Assembly: GCA_016932785.1 (NCBI GenBank)
Contig: JAFGCJ010000001.1
Span: forward strand, 79,113-143,112
Origin: Candidatus Dojkabacteria bacterium
GTDB taxonomy: Bacteria; Patescibacteria; Dojkabacteria; SC72; JAFGCJ01
DNA length: 64,000 bases
Direction of reading: 5' to 3'
Shown piece by piece: positions 35,067 through 44,589 of this stretch. Every line of letters begins with the position of its first letter. The first letter of the stretch is position 1. A program made the translations under genes and the position numbers. The notes beneath the pieces were generated by a model. The model had not been told where the DNA came from. It worked only from the letters and a program-made list of their open reading frames with translations, and searched no databases.

Positions 35067-36383
35067 ATGAAAACGTCACAAACCTCATTTATCCCATCGA
35101 GTCGTGATTCCCGGGATCAGTCCAAAGATTCCAGTATCAATGATAAGAATGTTCCTCTTGCTGCTAGAGTCAGGCCACAGTCGCTCGATGATTTTGCCGG
35201 GCAAAAACATCTCGTTGGTTCCAACGGTCCTATCAGGAATCTAATCAAATCAGGAAAGATTTCGTCGATGATCTTTTGGGGGCCGCCTGGGTCAGGGAAG
35301 ACAACTCTTGCAAGAATTATTGCCAATCGAGTAAAGGCTCAATTTGTTCAGCTTTCAGCAGTAAGTGCTGGTAAGGCAGATGTTAGGAAAGTAATTGAGC
35401 TTGCAAGACAGACAAGTAAGGCTTATGAGGGACGCAAAACAATCCTTTTTCTCGATGAAATTCATAGGTTTAACAAGGCTCAGCAGGATTTTCTTCTTCC
35501 CTATGTTGAAGATGGAACGATTATTTTAATAGGAGCCACGACAGAGAATCCCTCTTTTGAAGTAATTTCGGCCTTACTTTCAAGGTGTAGGGTTTTTGTG
35601 TTGGAACGGCATAAAGATGACGATCTAAAATTGATCTTGGAGCGAGGAATTGATGATTTAAAAAAGAAACATGCTCTCAAGGATATAGATTTTGAGAAAA
35701 AGGCTGTTGAGGTTCTTGTTGAGGGGAGTAATGGAGATCCCAGAACACTTCTGAACGCTCTGGAAATGGCTGTTAATCTTGCTATTCCTGGGGTGGGCAA
35801 GAAATCTAAATCGTCCCAGAATATTAAAATTTCATTAAAAAATATTGAGGATGCCCTTCAGCATAAAGCTCTACTTTATGACAAAGCCGGAGAGGAGCAT
35901 TACAATATAATTTCCGCATTGCATAAGTCTATGCGCTCTTCAGATGAGAATGCGTCGCTGTATTGGCTGGCAAGGATGCTTGAGGCCGGTGAAGATCCTC
36001 TGTATGTTGCGAGGAGGATGTTTCGTTTTGCCGCTGAAGATGTTGGAAATGCTGATCCTCAGGCTACAGTGTTGGCTGCTGCAGTTTTTGAGGCATGTGA
36101 AAAGATTGGTATGCCGGAATGTAATGTGCATCTTGCTCAGCTTGCTTTGTATCTTGCAAATGCGCCGAAAGATAATTCTGCATATGTTGGATACGGCCGT
36201 GCTTCCAAGGATGCTCAAGAGACTTTGAATCTTCCAGTCCCAATGCATCTTCGAAATGCGGTTACACCTCTGATGGAGAAGGTTGGTTATGGGAAAGGGT
36301 ATATCTATGATCATGATGTAAAAGGGAAAAAGAGCGGTCAGCAATGTTTACCTGACGAGCTTGTTGGTAAAAAGTACGTGTAA
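35067..36383 (+). CDS. rarA: Replication-associated recombination protein RarA/MgsA
   Basis: A 438-residue clamp-loader-like AAA+ ATPase acting at stalled forks. It has PQSLDDFAGQKHLVG, Walker A WGPPGSGKTTLARI, Walker B ILFLDEIHRFNKAQQD, sensor 1 GATTENPSFEV, and the C-terminal tetramerisation domain with EDVGNADPQATVLA and YLANAPKDNSAY. The N-terminus is slightly extended and charged. Length is normal. Confidence 0.94.
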   Translation: MKTSQTSFIPSSRDSRDQSKDSSINDKNVPLAARVRPQSLDDFAGQKHLVGSNGPIRNLIKSGKISSMIFWGPPGSGKTTLARIIANRVKAQFVQLSAVSAGKADVRKVIELARQTSKAYEGRKTILFLDEIHRFNKAQQDFLLPYVEDGTIILIGATTENPSFEVISALLSRCRVFVLERHKDDDLKLILERGIDDLKKKHALKDIDFEKKAVEVLVEGSNGDPRTLLNALEMAVNLAIPGVGKKSKSSQNIKISLKNIEDALQHKALLYDKAGEEHYNIISALHKSMRSSDENASLYWLARMLEAGEDPLYVARRMFRFAAEDVGNADPQATVLAAAVFEACEKIGMPECNVHLAQLALYLANAPKDNSAYVGYGRASKDAQETLNLPVPMHLRNAVTPLMEKVGYGKGYIYDHDVKGKKSGQQCLPDELVGKKYV

Positions 36384-36396
36384 TTAAGTCTTTAGT

Positions 36397-36972
36397 TTAC
36401 TGAGATCTATCTGAAGCAATAGTACCGTAGCTTACTATGTTGTCTGTATTTTCAGAGGCGAAATCCAGCATGCTTTTAGTGTCCGGGAAAACTGCTATTC
36501 CAAATGTGGTTTTAGTGTCTGGGGTGGTGCTTATCCAAAATTCACCGGTTTTTCTTGCAAGATGTCCGTCAGTAGGGACTTTTTCTAAAGTCCTTGTACG
36601 TTTTTCTTCCCTTATTTGACCATCGACCTCGTGGGTTTTGGTTACAGTGATTTCCGGAATATTACCTGTTTGGCCAAATTCTGCGGGTTCGACCGTGTAA
36701 GTAGTCTCAACATTGGCCTGTTCTACAGGATGGTAACCGGATTTGTCTCTCTGTAGCATATAAAACCCTGGTTTTTCGTTTGGGTGATGATGTACTAGCA
36801 TAAGACAGGTCTGATGTAGACCCAGAATTTCCATCTCTTTTTCTGTTACTGGTTCTTCTCTAGTAGCAAATGCCTCTTGTAGTGAGACCCTTGGGGGGAT
36901 ACCTTCCAAGGGGCCAGTCGCCGGTTTTTCTGTTTCAGGTTGTCCGTTTGGAATTGTTAGCTCTCCTGTCAT
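36397..36972 (-). CDS. Protein of unknown function
   Basis: A 191-residue protein, Pro/Glu/Thr-rich for the first 40 residues, then a compact domain with LHQTCLMLVHHHPNEKPGFYML and a stretch of alternating charged residues. No signal peptide or membrane helix. It converges with rarA (13-base gap) and diverges from tatD. No family recognised. Confidence 0.6.
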   Translation of the reverse strand: MTGELTIPNGQPETEKPATGPLEGIPPRVSLQEAFATREEPVTEKEMEILGLHQTCLMLVHHHPNEKPGFYMLQRDKSGYHPVEQANVETTYTVEPAEFGQTGNIPEITVTKTHEVDGQIREEKRTRTLEKVPTDGHLARKTGEFWISTTPDTKTTFGIAVFPDTKSMLDFASENTDNIVSYGTIASDRSQ

Positions 36973-37028
36973 AGTACCATCAATATATAACTCCTGATGT
37001 TTTGTGTCCAGATTCGATAGTTGTCGTG

Positions 37029-37034
37029 TATAAT
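37029..37034 (+). promoter_or_regulatory. -10 box of leaderless tatD transcript
   Basis: TATAAT at 37029-37034 lies 6 bases before the ATG at 37041. Transcription should begin at the start codon. I find no convincing -35. Confidence 0.5.
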
Positions 37035-37040
37035 TAGCTC

Positions 37041-37898
37041 ATGATTGATTCTCATGCCCATCTCCATCACCCTCAGCTGGCTAATGATCTGGAGGGCGTT
37101 ATCAAAAGATTTGCTGAAGAAGGAGGGAGTTATATTGTTAATAGTGCTATCGATCTCGAATCCTCGCATATAGTTCTAGAGCAGGCAGGTAATTACCATG
37201 AGATTTTGCCTACTTTGGGAATTCACCCTGAGGTTCTTGTTCCTGGTTCGGATGTGTACATTTCCTCTGTAAATGAAGGTTGGATAAAGAAGAACATTGA
37301 TGTCCTGGAAGGCCTTATTGCCAAGCATCCCGAAGTAACCGCTATAGGTGAATGCGGTCTTGATTACTACTGGGTTAAATCTGAGCGGCTATCAGGTTCC
37401 TCAGAAATCTTCAGTAAACAGAAGTTGCTTTTTACAAAGCAGATTGAGCTTGCTTTGAAATTTGGTCTTCCAATGATTATTCATTGTCGGGATGAAAATG
37501 GTGATAAACAGTGTGAGGCAGAGATTTTGGAGATTCTGGCAAAAGAAGGAAAAGGACATATTCGAGGTATTTTCCATAGTTATACCGGCTCAAAGAGTTA
37601 TCTTGAGGATATTTTGGCTCTGGGTTACTATGTGTCGTTTAACGCTATTCTGACTTACAAAACAGGTGAAAGTGTGCGGGAGTTGTTGGATATGGTACCG
37701 GATGAACGTCTGCTTATCGAGTCAGATGCTCCTCTTCTCTCCCCTCAGAAAAGAAGGTCTGCTGGTATAAAGATAGGAGAGCCGGCTTTTGTTGATGAGG
37801 TAGCCGACTTTATAGCTAAGAGGAAATCATATACAAAAGAAAAATTGTGGAGTATTGTAGAATCGAATTTTAAAAGATTGTTTGCTATAAGTCAGTAG
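37041..37898 (+). CDS. tatD: TatD-family metal-dependent hydrolase/DNase
   Basis: A 285-residue TIM-barrel hydrolase. The metal-binding motif HAHLHH is at the start, followed by TAIGECGLDYYW with the bridging Glu, PMIIHCRDE, GIFHSYTG and LIESDAPLLSPQ. TatD proteins are 3'-5' exonucleases and D-aminoacyl-type hydrolases in different bacteria. The gene precedes murA, but an 88-base gap separates them. Confidence 0.9.
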   Translation: MIDSHAHLHHPQLANDLEGVIKRFAEEGGSYIVNSAIDLESSHIVLEQAGNYHEILPTLGIHPEVLVPGSDVYISSVNEGWIKKNIDVLEGLIAKHPEVTAIGECGLDYYWVKSERLSGSSEIFSKQKLLFTKQIELALKFGLPMIIHCRDENGDKQCEAEILEILAKEGKGHIRGIFHSYTGSKSYLEDILALGYYVSFNAILTYKTGESVRELLDMVPDERLLIESDAPLLSPQKRRSAGIKIGEPAFVDEVADFIAKRKSYTKEKLWSIVESNFKRLFAISQ

Positions 37899-37986
37899 AA
37901 TTTGTAATTTATTAACATAATATTCGTTTACAGTTAGAGAATAGCTGTCCAGAGAAGAATAATTTGTTTTACTAGAGGGTTAACAT

Positions 37987-39276
37987 ATGAATTTACTAGT
38001 ACGTGGCGGTGGAAAACTTGCTGGAACTGTTGTACCCAGCGGTAATAAAAATGCAATACTTCCTATTCTTTGCTCTACTCTGTTGACGAAGGAGAAGGTT
38101 TTACTTAGGAATGTTCCTGATCTTACTGATGTAGACAAGCTTGTTGAGATAATGAAACAGCTTGGATCCAAGATCAGTTGGGATAAATCTGCACAAGTAT
38201 TAGAAGTCATGAATGATGAGATATCACTGGATAGATTCGACGGTTGTTTGCCCATGGGTATGAGAGCATCGGTTTTGTTATTTGCTCCATTGGCTTTTAG
38301 AGGAAAGACGTTAAAAATTGGAACCAAGATTGAGGGGTGTCAGCTCGGAATCCGTGAGCTTGATACCCACTATAGAACGCTTAGAGCACTTGGAGCTGAG
38401 GTAAACGTGGGTCATGGTAGCGTTGAGATCAAATTGAAGGATCGGTTCATTGGAGGGGAGCATTGGGAAGACTATATGAGTGTTACTACTACTGAGAATT
38501 TCATAATGGCAGCCTGCTGTGCCAAGGGAAAATCTGTTCTGATGAACGCTGCCAGTGAGCCTCATGTGCAGGATTTGGCTAATTTCCTGAATTCCATTGG
38601 AGCAAAGATATCTGGAATTGGTACTTCTCGGCTTGAGGTAGAAGGCGTGGGTTCACTTGGTGGAGGAGAACATGAAATTATTTCGGATCATCATGAAATT
38701 GCAACGTTTTTGGCACTTGGTGCCATGACTGGGGGAAGAGTTGAGGTAGAAAAATCTCTACCGGAGCATTTTGGCCTTATTAATAACTCTTTTAGAAAGC
38801 TCGGTGTTGAGGTTGAGTACCATGGAGATAAGGCATTTGTTAGTGAAGGACAGAAACTTGAGGTTCAAATACCTGATACGAAACATTTTGTTCCTAAGAT
38901 AGAAATTCATCCCTGGCCATACTTTCCTACTGATCTATTGCCGCTAATGGTGGCACTAGCTACAAGAGCGAAGGGTCAAATCATGTTTTGGAATAAAATG
39001 TATGAGGGGTCATTGTTTTGGGTGTCCCAGCTCTCTGCCTTTGGTGTAAAGTCATTGATATGCGATCCCCATAGGGCTCTTATTTGGGGTGGTCTTCCAC
39101 TCTATCCCGCAATCATTGAGGCGCCGGACATAATTCGTGCTACTGTTGCTATGTTTATGATAGCGCAATCAATTGATGGGGAAAGCACGATTGTGAATGC
39201 GGATCCAATTAAGAGAGCTCATCCAGAATTTGAGGAAAAAATGATATCATTAGGCGCAGATGTAGCTTGGGTTTAG
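37987..39276 (+). CDS. murA: UDP-N-acetylglucosamine 1-carboxyvinyltransferase (MurA)
   Basis: A 429-residue MurA, the first committed enzyme of peptidoglycan precursor synthesis. K21-N22 in SGNKNAILP match the substrate-binding pair, and C118 in EGCQLGIRELDTHY is the phosphoenolpyruvate-binding, fosfomycin-sensitive Cys. The consensus RPVD after it reads RELD. The ATG has a GAGGG ribosome-binding site. It starts a murA-murB-murC operon; murB begins 4 bases after it. Confidence 0.93.
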   Translation: MNLLVRGGGKLAGTVVPSGNKNAILPILCSTLLTKEKVLLRNVPDLTDVDKLVEIMKQLGSKISWDKSAQVLEVMNDEISLDRFDGCLPMGMRASVLLFAPLAFRGKTLKIGTKIEGCQLGIRELDTHYRTLRALGAEVNVGHGSVEIKLKDRFIGGEHWEDYMSVTTTENFIMAACCAKGKSVLMNAASEPHVQDLANFLNSIGAKISGIGTSRLEVEGVGSLGGGEHEIISDHHEIATFLALGAMTGGRVEVEKSLPEHFGLINNSFRKLGVEVEYHGDKAFVSEGQKLEVQIPDTKHFVPKIEIHPWPYFPTDLLPLMVALATRAKGQIMFWNKMYEGSLFWVSQLSAFGVKSLICDPHRALIWGGLPLYPAIIEAPDIIRATVAMFMIAQSIDGESTIVNADPIKRAHPEFEEKMISLGADVAWV

Positions 39277-39280
39277 TATC

Positions 39281-40363
39281 ATGATGGATAAGAAGTATAA
39301 AGAATTTTCTTCAAAAATAGATAGCACGAAGACTAAACTGGAACAGCCGTTGGCCGGGTGTACTACTGTTGGTATAGGTGGTACTGCAGATTTACAGTAT
39401 TTCCCTGAAAATAGTGGCGATCTGAGTGCTGTCTGTGAAATGGCCTTTGACCAAGACATTCCAATTACTGTTATCGGCGGTGGGAGTAATATCCTGATTT
39501 CTGATGATGGGTTGCGAGGTCTTGTTGTGGTCAATGTTAACGGTAACTATTCTATTGGAGGGGAATCTAAAAGAAAGGGAAAGACCAAGTCTCTGGCACG
39601 CTGGTCTATTGCTGATAGTGCTACCAAAAGGTATGATTTTGAGGATTTGGACTATGATGAATCTGACTGTAGAAGAGTTACCGTTGAGGTTGATAGTGGC
39701 ACCAGACTTCAACAGTTTCTTTATGAGATGCTAGATCATCATGTTACCGGGCTTCAATGGTTTTCCGGTATTCCAGGGACTATTGGAGGAGATGTATTTA
39801 ATAATCTACATGGAGGTACACACTTTTTTAGTGAGGTTGTTGATTATGTAGAAGCTCTGACCCAGGAGGGAGAAGTGCGAAGATACTCTGTTGAGGAAAT
39901 CAAGCCAGATTATAACTATACGATTTTCCATAAGAATAAAGAAATAATACTCAAAGCAGGGCTTAGTCTTTTTTTTGGAGATTCAAATAAGGCCAGATAT
40001 GTTGCTGATGAATGGAGAAAACGAAAGCAAGAGGTTCAACCTCAGAAAACGCCTGGTTGTATTTTTGCAAATATTTCCAATGAGCAGAAAGAAGCATATG
40101 GCTATCCTACGACTTGTGTGGGATACATAATAGAGCATGTTCTTAAGATGTCGAAATATCGGGTAGGAAACGCCATGATATCTGAGAAGCATCATAATTT
40201 CATTGTTACAGAAGGTAAATGCAGTGCCTTGGATTATCTTCAGGTAATAAGAGATATCACCAAAGCAGCCAAGGATGATCTTGATATAGACCTCGTAACC
40301 GAAATAATACCTCTTGGCTTCACTGATGATGAACTTGAGGGAGTAAATTTTCCAACTAGGTAA
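39281..40363 (+). CDS. murB: UDP-N-acetylenolpyruvoylglucosamine reductase (MurB)
   Basis: A 360-residue FAD enzyme that reduces the MurA product to UDP-MurNAc. FAD-binding TTVGIGGTADL and VIGGGSNILIS are present, as is the GIPGTIGGDVFNN loop. Two features are odd. An insertion of about 35 charged residues (around residues 88-125, after LVVVNVNGNYSIGG) lies between FAD strands. The catalytic Ser of the YRxSIF motif appears as Thr in NYTIF. The C-terminal Glu motif is present in VTEIIPLGF. The stop overlaps the murC start (TAATG). Confidence 0.88.
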   Translation: MMDKKYKEFSSKIDSTKTKLEQPLAGCTTVGIGGTADLQYFPENSGDLSAVCEMAFDQDIPITVIGGGSNILISDDGLRGLVVVNVNGNYSIGGESKRKGKTKSLARWSIADSATKRYDFEDLDYDESDCRRVTVEVDSGTRLQQFLYEMLDHHVTGLQWFSGIPGTIGGDVFNNLHGGTHFFSEVVDYVEALTQEGEVRRYSVEEIKPDYNYTIFHKNKEIILKAGLSLFFGDSNKARYVADEWRKRKQEVQPQKTPGCIFANISNEQKEAYGYPTTCVGYIIEHVLKMSKYRVGNAMISEKHHNFIVTEGKCSALDYLQVIRDITKAAKDDLDIDLVTEIIPLGFTDDELEGVNFPTR

Positions 40364-41748
40364 TGCTTTCAAGGCAAGAAATATCCAAAATCGATATTGA
40401 TAAGCTGAGTAAGGTTCATTTCATTGGGATACTCTCCCCTTTTAGCAGTTTTGCAGTTACAGTCTTGCTAAATAGGGATGTGAACGTGACGGCCTCTGAG
40501 TATGAACAGGGCGATCCCAAACGCAAAGACTGGGAGGATAAAGGAATTTTATATCCTGGAGGTCACAATGCTGACTATGTGACTAAGGATTTGGATTTGA
40601 TCGTTTACCCTAATGGACCGATTCCAAACAATCCAGAGTGTATGCGTGCTGATGAAATTGGTATTCCGGCAATTACTCTTGGACAAATGGTGGGACTTAT
40701 AAGCCGGGGAATGAAGACTATTGCCGTGGCGGGGACTCATGGAAAAACTACTACAACGGCATTAATTACTTGGATGATGAAGGAGACCATCGGGGAACCG
40801 AATTTTATCTTTGGAAACGCTCCTGATTATATTCTTGGAATGAACAAAAACTGGAATGTAAATCCCGATAGTGAGTATCTTGTTTTGGAAGCGTGTGAGT
40901 ATAAGCGTCAGTTCCTTGACCGGTCGCCCGTCCCCTATATTTCAGTCATTACTCATATTGATCTTGATCATACTGATTACTACAAGGATCAGGACGACTA
41001 CAATTCTGCCTTCACTGAGTTTCTAGAAAATACTACGGGGTCAATAGTAATTGACAGATCTAGAAAAAATGAGAAAGCCGTACTTTCTAGTCTTCGAACA
41101 AATGCCAAGGTTTATGATGCTTCAGAATATCGAAGGAAATATCCTGAAATTGAATCGAAAACTCTATATGGAGAACACAACTATGAGAATATGCTCAGGA
41201 CTTTAATTACTGGAATTTCAGTTGGAATAGAACCAGACGAAGCTTTATCTGCTATTGCGTCTTTTCCGGGAGTAACTCGCAGATTTGAATTTGTAGGAGA
41301 AACTTTTCGTGGAGCAAAAGTTTTTAATGATTATGCCCACAATCCTCAGAAGGTAGAGGCATGTATTGGGGGTGCACAAAAGGCTTTTCCCGGGAAAAAG
41401 ATTGTTCTGGTTTTTCAACCGCATAGTCATGAGAGATCTCATACTTTTCTGAATGAATTTGGGGAAGCTATTAAAAATGCTGACGTTGTTGTTGTTCCAA
41501 ATATATATACTGATAGGAGGGAAACAAAAGAACAGATAGCCATGATTTCTGGTAAGGAGTTTGTTGACTCGTTGGAGTCAGCCAACCCCGGCAAGCCTAT
41601 CTATTACACTGGCGGTATGGAAAATCTAGCTGAGAAAATAGCGGATATTGATGAAGGTGCCGGAATGGTTTTTGTTCTTGCAAGCGCCGGAGATTTGCCT
41701 GATGTGATTCCTCAAATTATTGAAAAAGGACCAGAGCATTGTGATTAG
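40363..41748 (+). CDS. murC: UDP-N-acetylmuramate--L-alanine ligase-like (MurC)
   Basis: A 461-residue Mur ligase of MurC/Mpl type. The ATP loop is VAGTHGKTTTTAL, the next motif EACEYKRQFLDR, and the C-terminal domain has NDYAHNPQKVEA and VFQPHSHERSHTF as in MurC. The N-terminal Rossmann motif, normally GIGGxGMS, reads GILSPFSSF, so the glycine-rich loop that contacts the UDP-sugar is lost, while the fold seems kept. Whether it still adds L-Ala to UDP-MurNAc is uncertain, but no other MurC is in the cluster. It converges with murD (3-base gap). Confidence 0.8.
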   Translation: MLSRQEISKIDIDKLSKVHFIGILSPFSSFAVTVLLNRDVNVTASEYEQGDPKRKDWEDKGILYPGGHNADYVTKDLDLIVYPNGPIPNNPECMRADEIGIPAITLGQMVGLISRGMKTIAVAGTHGKTTTTALITWMMKETIGEPNFIFGNAPDYILGMNKNWNVNPDSEYLVLEACEYKRQFLDRSPVPYISVITHIDLDHTDYYKDQDDYNSAFTEFLENTTGSIVIDRSRKNEKAVLSSLRTNAKVYDASEYRRKYPEIESKTLYGEHNYENMLRTLITGISVGIEPDEALSAIASFPGVTRRFEFVGETFRGAKVFNDYAHNPQKVEACIGGAQKAFPGKKIVLVFQPHSHERSHTFLNEFGEAIKNADVVVVPNIYTDRRETKEQIAMISGKEFVDSLESANPGKPIYYTGGMENLAEKIADIDEGAGMVFVLASAGDLPDVIPQIIEKGPEHCD

Positions 41749-41751
41749 TTG

Positions 41752-43149
41752 CTATTTCGACTTGCCGATTTCCTTTACATATCTTTTGAATTGATAACCC
41801 TCGTCTTTATAATTTTGGAAAAGGGTGAAACTGGGAGATGCTGGTGATAGGAGGCAGATGTTACCTCTATCGGTGTTCTTGTAGCACATTTCAATGGCCT
41901 GCTTCATATCTGAGGCTTCGAATTTCTTGATATTGTGTTTTGGGGCGGATTTCTCAATTTCTGACCAAATTTTAGCACCAGTATCAGGGAATATGATGAC
42001 ATTTTCTATAGAGCTTTCAGCTATTTTCTGGCCTAATTCTGAGAAGTCCAGCCCCCTATCAAATCCTCCGACAATGATTGTCTGAAGTTTATCTCCAAAT
42101 GTATTTATTGCTTCGATTGTTGCTTGAGGTATTGTTGCTATGGAGTTGTTGTAGAATTTGATTCCTTTGTACATACCTGCCGGTTCCATGCGGTGTTCCA
42201 GCGGTCGGAATTCCTTTATTCCTTCAGCTATATTTTTGTATGGTATACCGAGCAATTGACCTATTATGATTCCGGGCATTACATTGAGAAGGTTAAACCT
42301 TCCAAGTAACGGTATTTCCGTCGTAGAAATAACTTTGTGAGGTCTGCGACCTGTATTTTTTATGAATAAATATCCATCTTCTTCGTAGCAAACCGATGTG
42401 TCACTGTTTGAGATTGAAAAAGGAAGTTTTTGTGCAGCAGTTTGATCCGCAAGGCTCTGGGCTTCTGAGGAATCTAAATTGTAAACAAAGTGATCATTTG
42501 GGCCCTGATGTATGGTTATATTTGCCTTAGCATCAAGGTATTCTTCAAATGTTTTGTGATAGTTTAGATGCTCTGGAAAAATGTTTAGAAATACAGCTAT
42601 ATGTGGACTTATTTTCATATCATTAAGTTGATAGCTGGAGAGCTCGTATACATAAATTGAGCTTTGTGAATCTGAATCAAGATGATCAAGGATAGGATTT
42701 CCGATGTTACCGACAAGATGAACATCTTCGAGGTTCTTTTCAAGGATATGGTAGATTATTGACGATGTTGTGCTCTTCCCTTTTGTACCGGTAATACCGA
42801 TGACTTTTCCTTTTGTGGAATTCATGAATATCTCGGTATTTGAGGTGACTTTTCCTTTTTCGATTGCAGTTTTTACTTCGGGAATTGAGGGTGGGACGCC
42901 AGGAGATTTAATTATGACGTCATAATTTTCAATATAATTGGTCCAGTCATCTCCCAAATGAAGAAGCAAATTATTGTCCTTGGATATGATTTTTTGTGAT
43001 TCCTCCGGTAATTCCTCTAGTTTCTTCATATCGCAAATGGCTATAGGCGTTTTGGGATTGTTTTTTCGTAGATAGCGGTATGCATCGTGTCCCTCTTCTC
43101 CAAATCCTATTATTAAGAGTGTCCGCTTCTTGAGTTCAGATGTTTTCAT
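41752..43149 (-). CDS. murD: MurD ligase, MurD2-like
   Basis: A 465-residue MurD-type ligase adding glutamate to UDP-MurNAc-L-Ala. The Rossmann start is LLIIGFGEEGHDAYR, the ATP loop GITGTKGKSTTSS, the central motif YELSSYQL and the C-terminal NNSIATIPQATIEA followed by VGGFDRGLDF. In classical MurD the corresponding segment is NDSKATN, whose Lys and Thr hold D-Glu; here Lys is replaced by Ile. MurD2 of Xanthomonas, which uses L-Glu, is partnered with MurL, and a MurL gene lies directly upstream with ATGA coupling. I infer L-Glu as substrate. Confidence 0.85.
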   Translation of the reverse strand: MKTSELKKRTLLIIGFGEEGHDAYRYLRKNNPKTPIAICDMKKLEELPEESQKIISKDNNLLLHLGDDWTNYIENYDVIIKSPGVPPSIPEVKTAIEKGKVTSNTEIFMNSTKGKVIGITGTKGKSTTSSIIYHILEKNLEDVHLVGNIGNPILDHLDSDSQSSIYVYELSSYQLNDMKISPHIAVFLNIFPEHLNYHKTFEEYLDAKANITIHQGPNDHFVYNLDSSEAQSLADQTAAQKLPFSISNSDTSVCYEEDGYLFIKNTGRRPHKVISTTEIPLLGRFNLLNVMPGIIIGQLLGIPYKNIAEGIKEFRPLEHRMEPAGMYKGIKFYNNSIATIPQATIEAINTFGDKLQTIIVGGFDRGLDFSELGQKIAESSIENVIIFPDTGAKIWSEIEKSAPKHNIKKFEASDMKQAIEMCYKNTDRGNICLLSPASPSFTLFQNYKDEGYQFKRYVKEIGKSK

Positions 43150-44546
43150 TCGATTTCCTTTCTTAGCAATTCTTCAAGATCTTCAGGAATAATATGTGCA
43201 TCGTTCCATGATTCAACGATCTCATGAGATATTTCTTCGAGATTATTTGTTTTGGGTAAAATCTTTTCCTTGAAATAAACGAGTATAGGACTTTGGTTAT
43301 ATGTATTCTCACTTAGGGACTTTTTCATTCCAAGATATAGCGCGACGAGTGACTCTTCTTTTGTTCCAACACACTCAAGTGGTTTAGATTTCTCCTCCCC
43401 GATGAGCTGCTTGACCAATGGTAAAAGAGATTCTTCTTTGTATAAATCTTTTCCGAATATTTCTTTTATTTCTGCTCGAGTGATGAAGGGATAGAGAATC
43501 ATAAAAACAAATAGGCATTTTGGGCATTCGCAGCACCAGATTCGTTTCTCTGCGTTAAGATTTTTCTGCAAGAAGTTGGAGTTGCAGCTTGAGAAAATGC
43601 TGAAGTATTTCTTGTATGTGGAAAAAAGTCGAGCTATCTGAATCTCATGTAATGGTCGAAGGAAGCTGAAATATGTAAGCTGCGGGGCTATATATTTCTT
43701 GATGTATTGATCGAATCCCTTTTCGAAGAAAAAAGACTTGGAGTATTGGTGGTTTATTTCTCTACCAAGGTATTGGATGTTTCCGATATTAGAGCTCAGC
43801 TCGTTAGAAATAGCAATCTTGTCGAATCCAAATATCAACGAACAAAAGACAGCCTCCATACCTACAATCAGGCTTATTGGGATATGCCCATTGAGATATT
43901 CGAGATTATTTAGTTCGAACAATCTCGGGTCAACCTCGCGTCTGGCCCGTATTATTTGGGAGATATGTGACGTCGAAATTGTGTCTTCTATTACTTTTAC
44001 AGGGTTGGAAGCAAAACATGCGAGTGTGTAATTACTCTTTTTTAGTACTTCTATTGTTACTATTGAGTCCTTACCGCCTCCTACCGGAATGAGAACTTTG
44101 TTTTTTTCCAATTTGAGGTCAGAAAAGTCTAGGTTATGTGTTTTCGGTTCTGTCACAAATGTAACAAAGTTTTTTGGAGTGAAGTCTATTTTGTTGGTAA
44201 AATAGAACTCCCCCATTCCGTTTGTGAATATTTCTGTCCACCATTTCTTTTGATTGCTATCAAGATTTCCGCATTTAATCAAGATTACTGGGGAACATGT
44301 GGCTTTCCAGTAGTTAAGTATTTCTGTTAATCCAACGTGAAAGACCAGATTTTCAATGATTTGGTCTGGAATTTGCTGGATATTAGAATCAGCGACATTC
44401 TCTATGGTAACCTTATGCTCAAATTTAATATCCGGTTCTAATCTATAGTGAAATTTAAGATGAAGATCTCCGTTATTAATGCTATAGTCATAGGAGTCGT
44501 AGATGAATTGAGGGTGTTTTTTTCTTAATTCTTCTGGCGTATACAT
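43146..44546 (-). CDS. murL: UDP-MurNAc-L-Ala-L-Glu epimerase MurL
   Basis: About 466 residues from the ATG at 44546. The domain has a PP-loop-like motif PVGGGKDS (residues 154-161), then ISNELSSNIGN, EINHQYSKSF, and a Cys cluster CCECPKC. These match the MurL family, which uses ATP to invert the terminal L-Glu of UDP-MurNAc-L-Ala-L-Glu to D-Glu. The frame is open to a TTG at 44564, but a TTGCCG-17-TATTAT promoter sits 8 bases before the ATG at 44546. The stop overlaps the murD start (ATGA), strong evidence that the pair works together. Family identity is by recalled motifs, not by a search. Confidence 0.82.
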   Translation of the reverse strand: MYTPEELRKKHPQFIYDSYDYSINNGDLHLKFHYRLEPDIKFEHKVTIENVADSNIQQIPDQIIENLVFHVGLTEILNYWKATCSPVILIKCGNLDSNQKKWWTEIFTNGMGEFYFTNKIDFTPKNFVTFVTEPKTHNLDFSDLKLEKNKVLIPVGGGKDSIVTIEVLKKSNYTLACFASNPVKVIEDTISTSHISQIIRARREVDPRLFELNNLEYLNGHIPISLIVGMEAVFCSLIFGFDKIAISNELSSNIGNIQYLGREINHQYSKSFFFEKGFDQYIKKYIAPQLTYFSFLRPLHEIQIARLFSTYKKYFSIFSSCNSNFLQKNLNAEKRIWCCECPKCLFVFMILYPFITRAEIKEIFGKDLYKEESLLPLVKQLIGEEKSKPLECVGTKEESLVALYLGMKKSLSENTYNQSPILVYFKEKILPKTNNLEEISHEIVESWNDAHIIPEDLEELLRKEIE

Positions 44547-44554
44547 TATTTGGC

Positions 44555-44583
44555 ATAATAACAATTTTAATTTAGTTCGGCAA
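44555..44583 (-). promoter_or_regulatory. Leaderless promoter of murL-murD
   Basis: On the minus strand: -35 TTGCCG (44583-44578), 17-base spacer, -10 TATTAT (44560-44555), then 8 bases to the ATG at 44546. The message should start at the start codon. It overlaps the beginning of the divergent gene. Confidence 0.6.
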
Positions 44584-44589
44584 TTAAAA

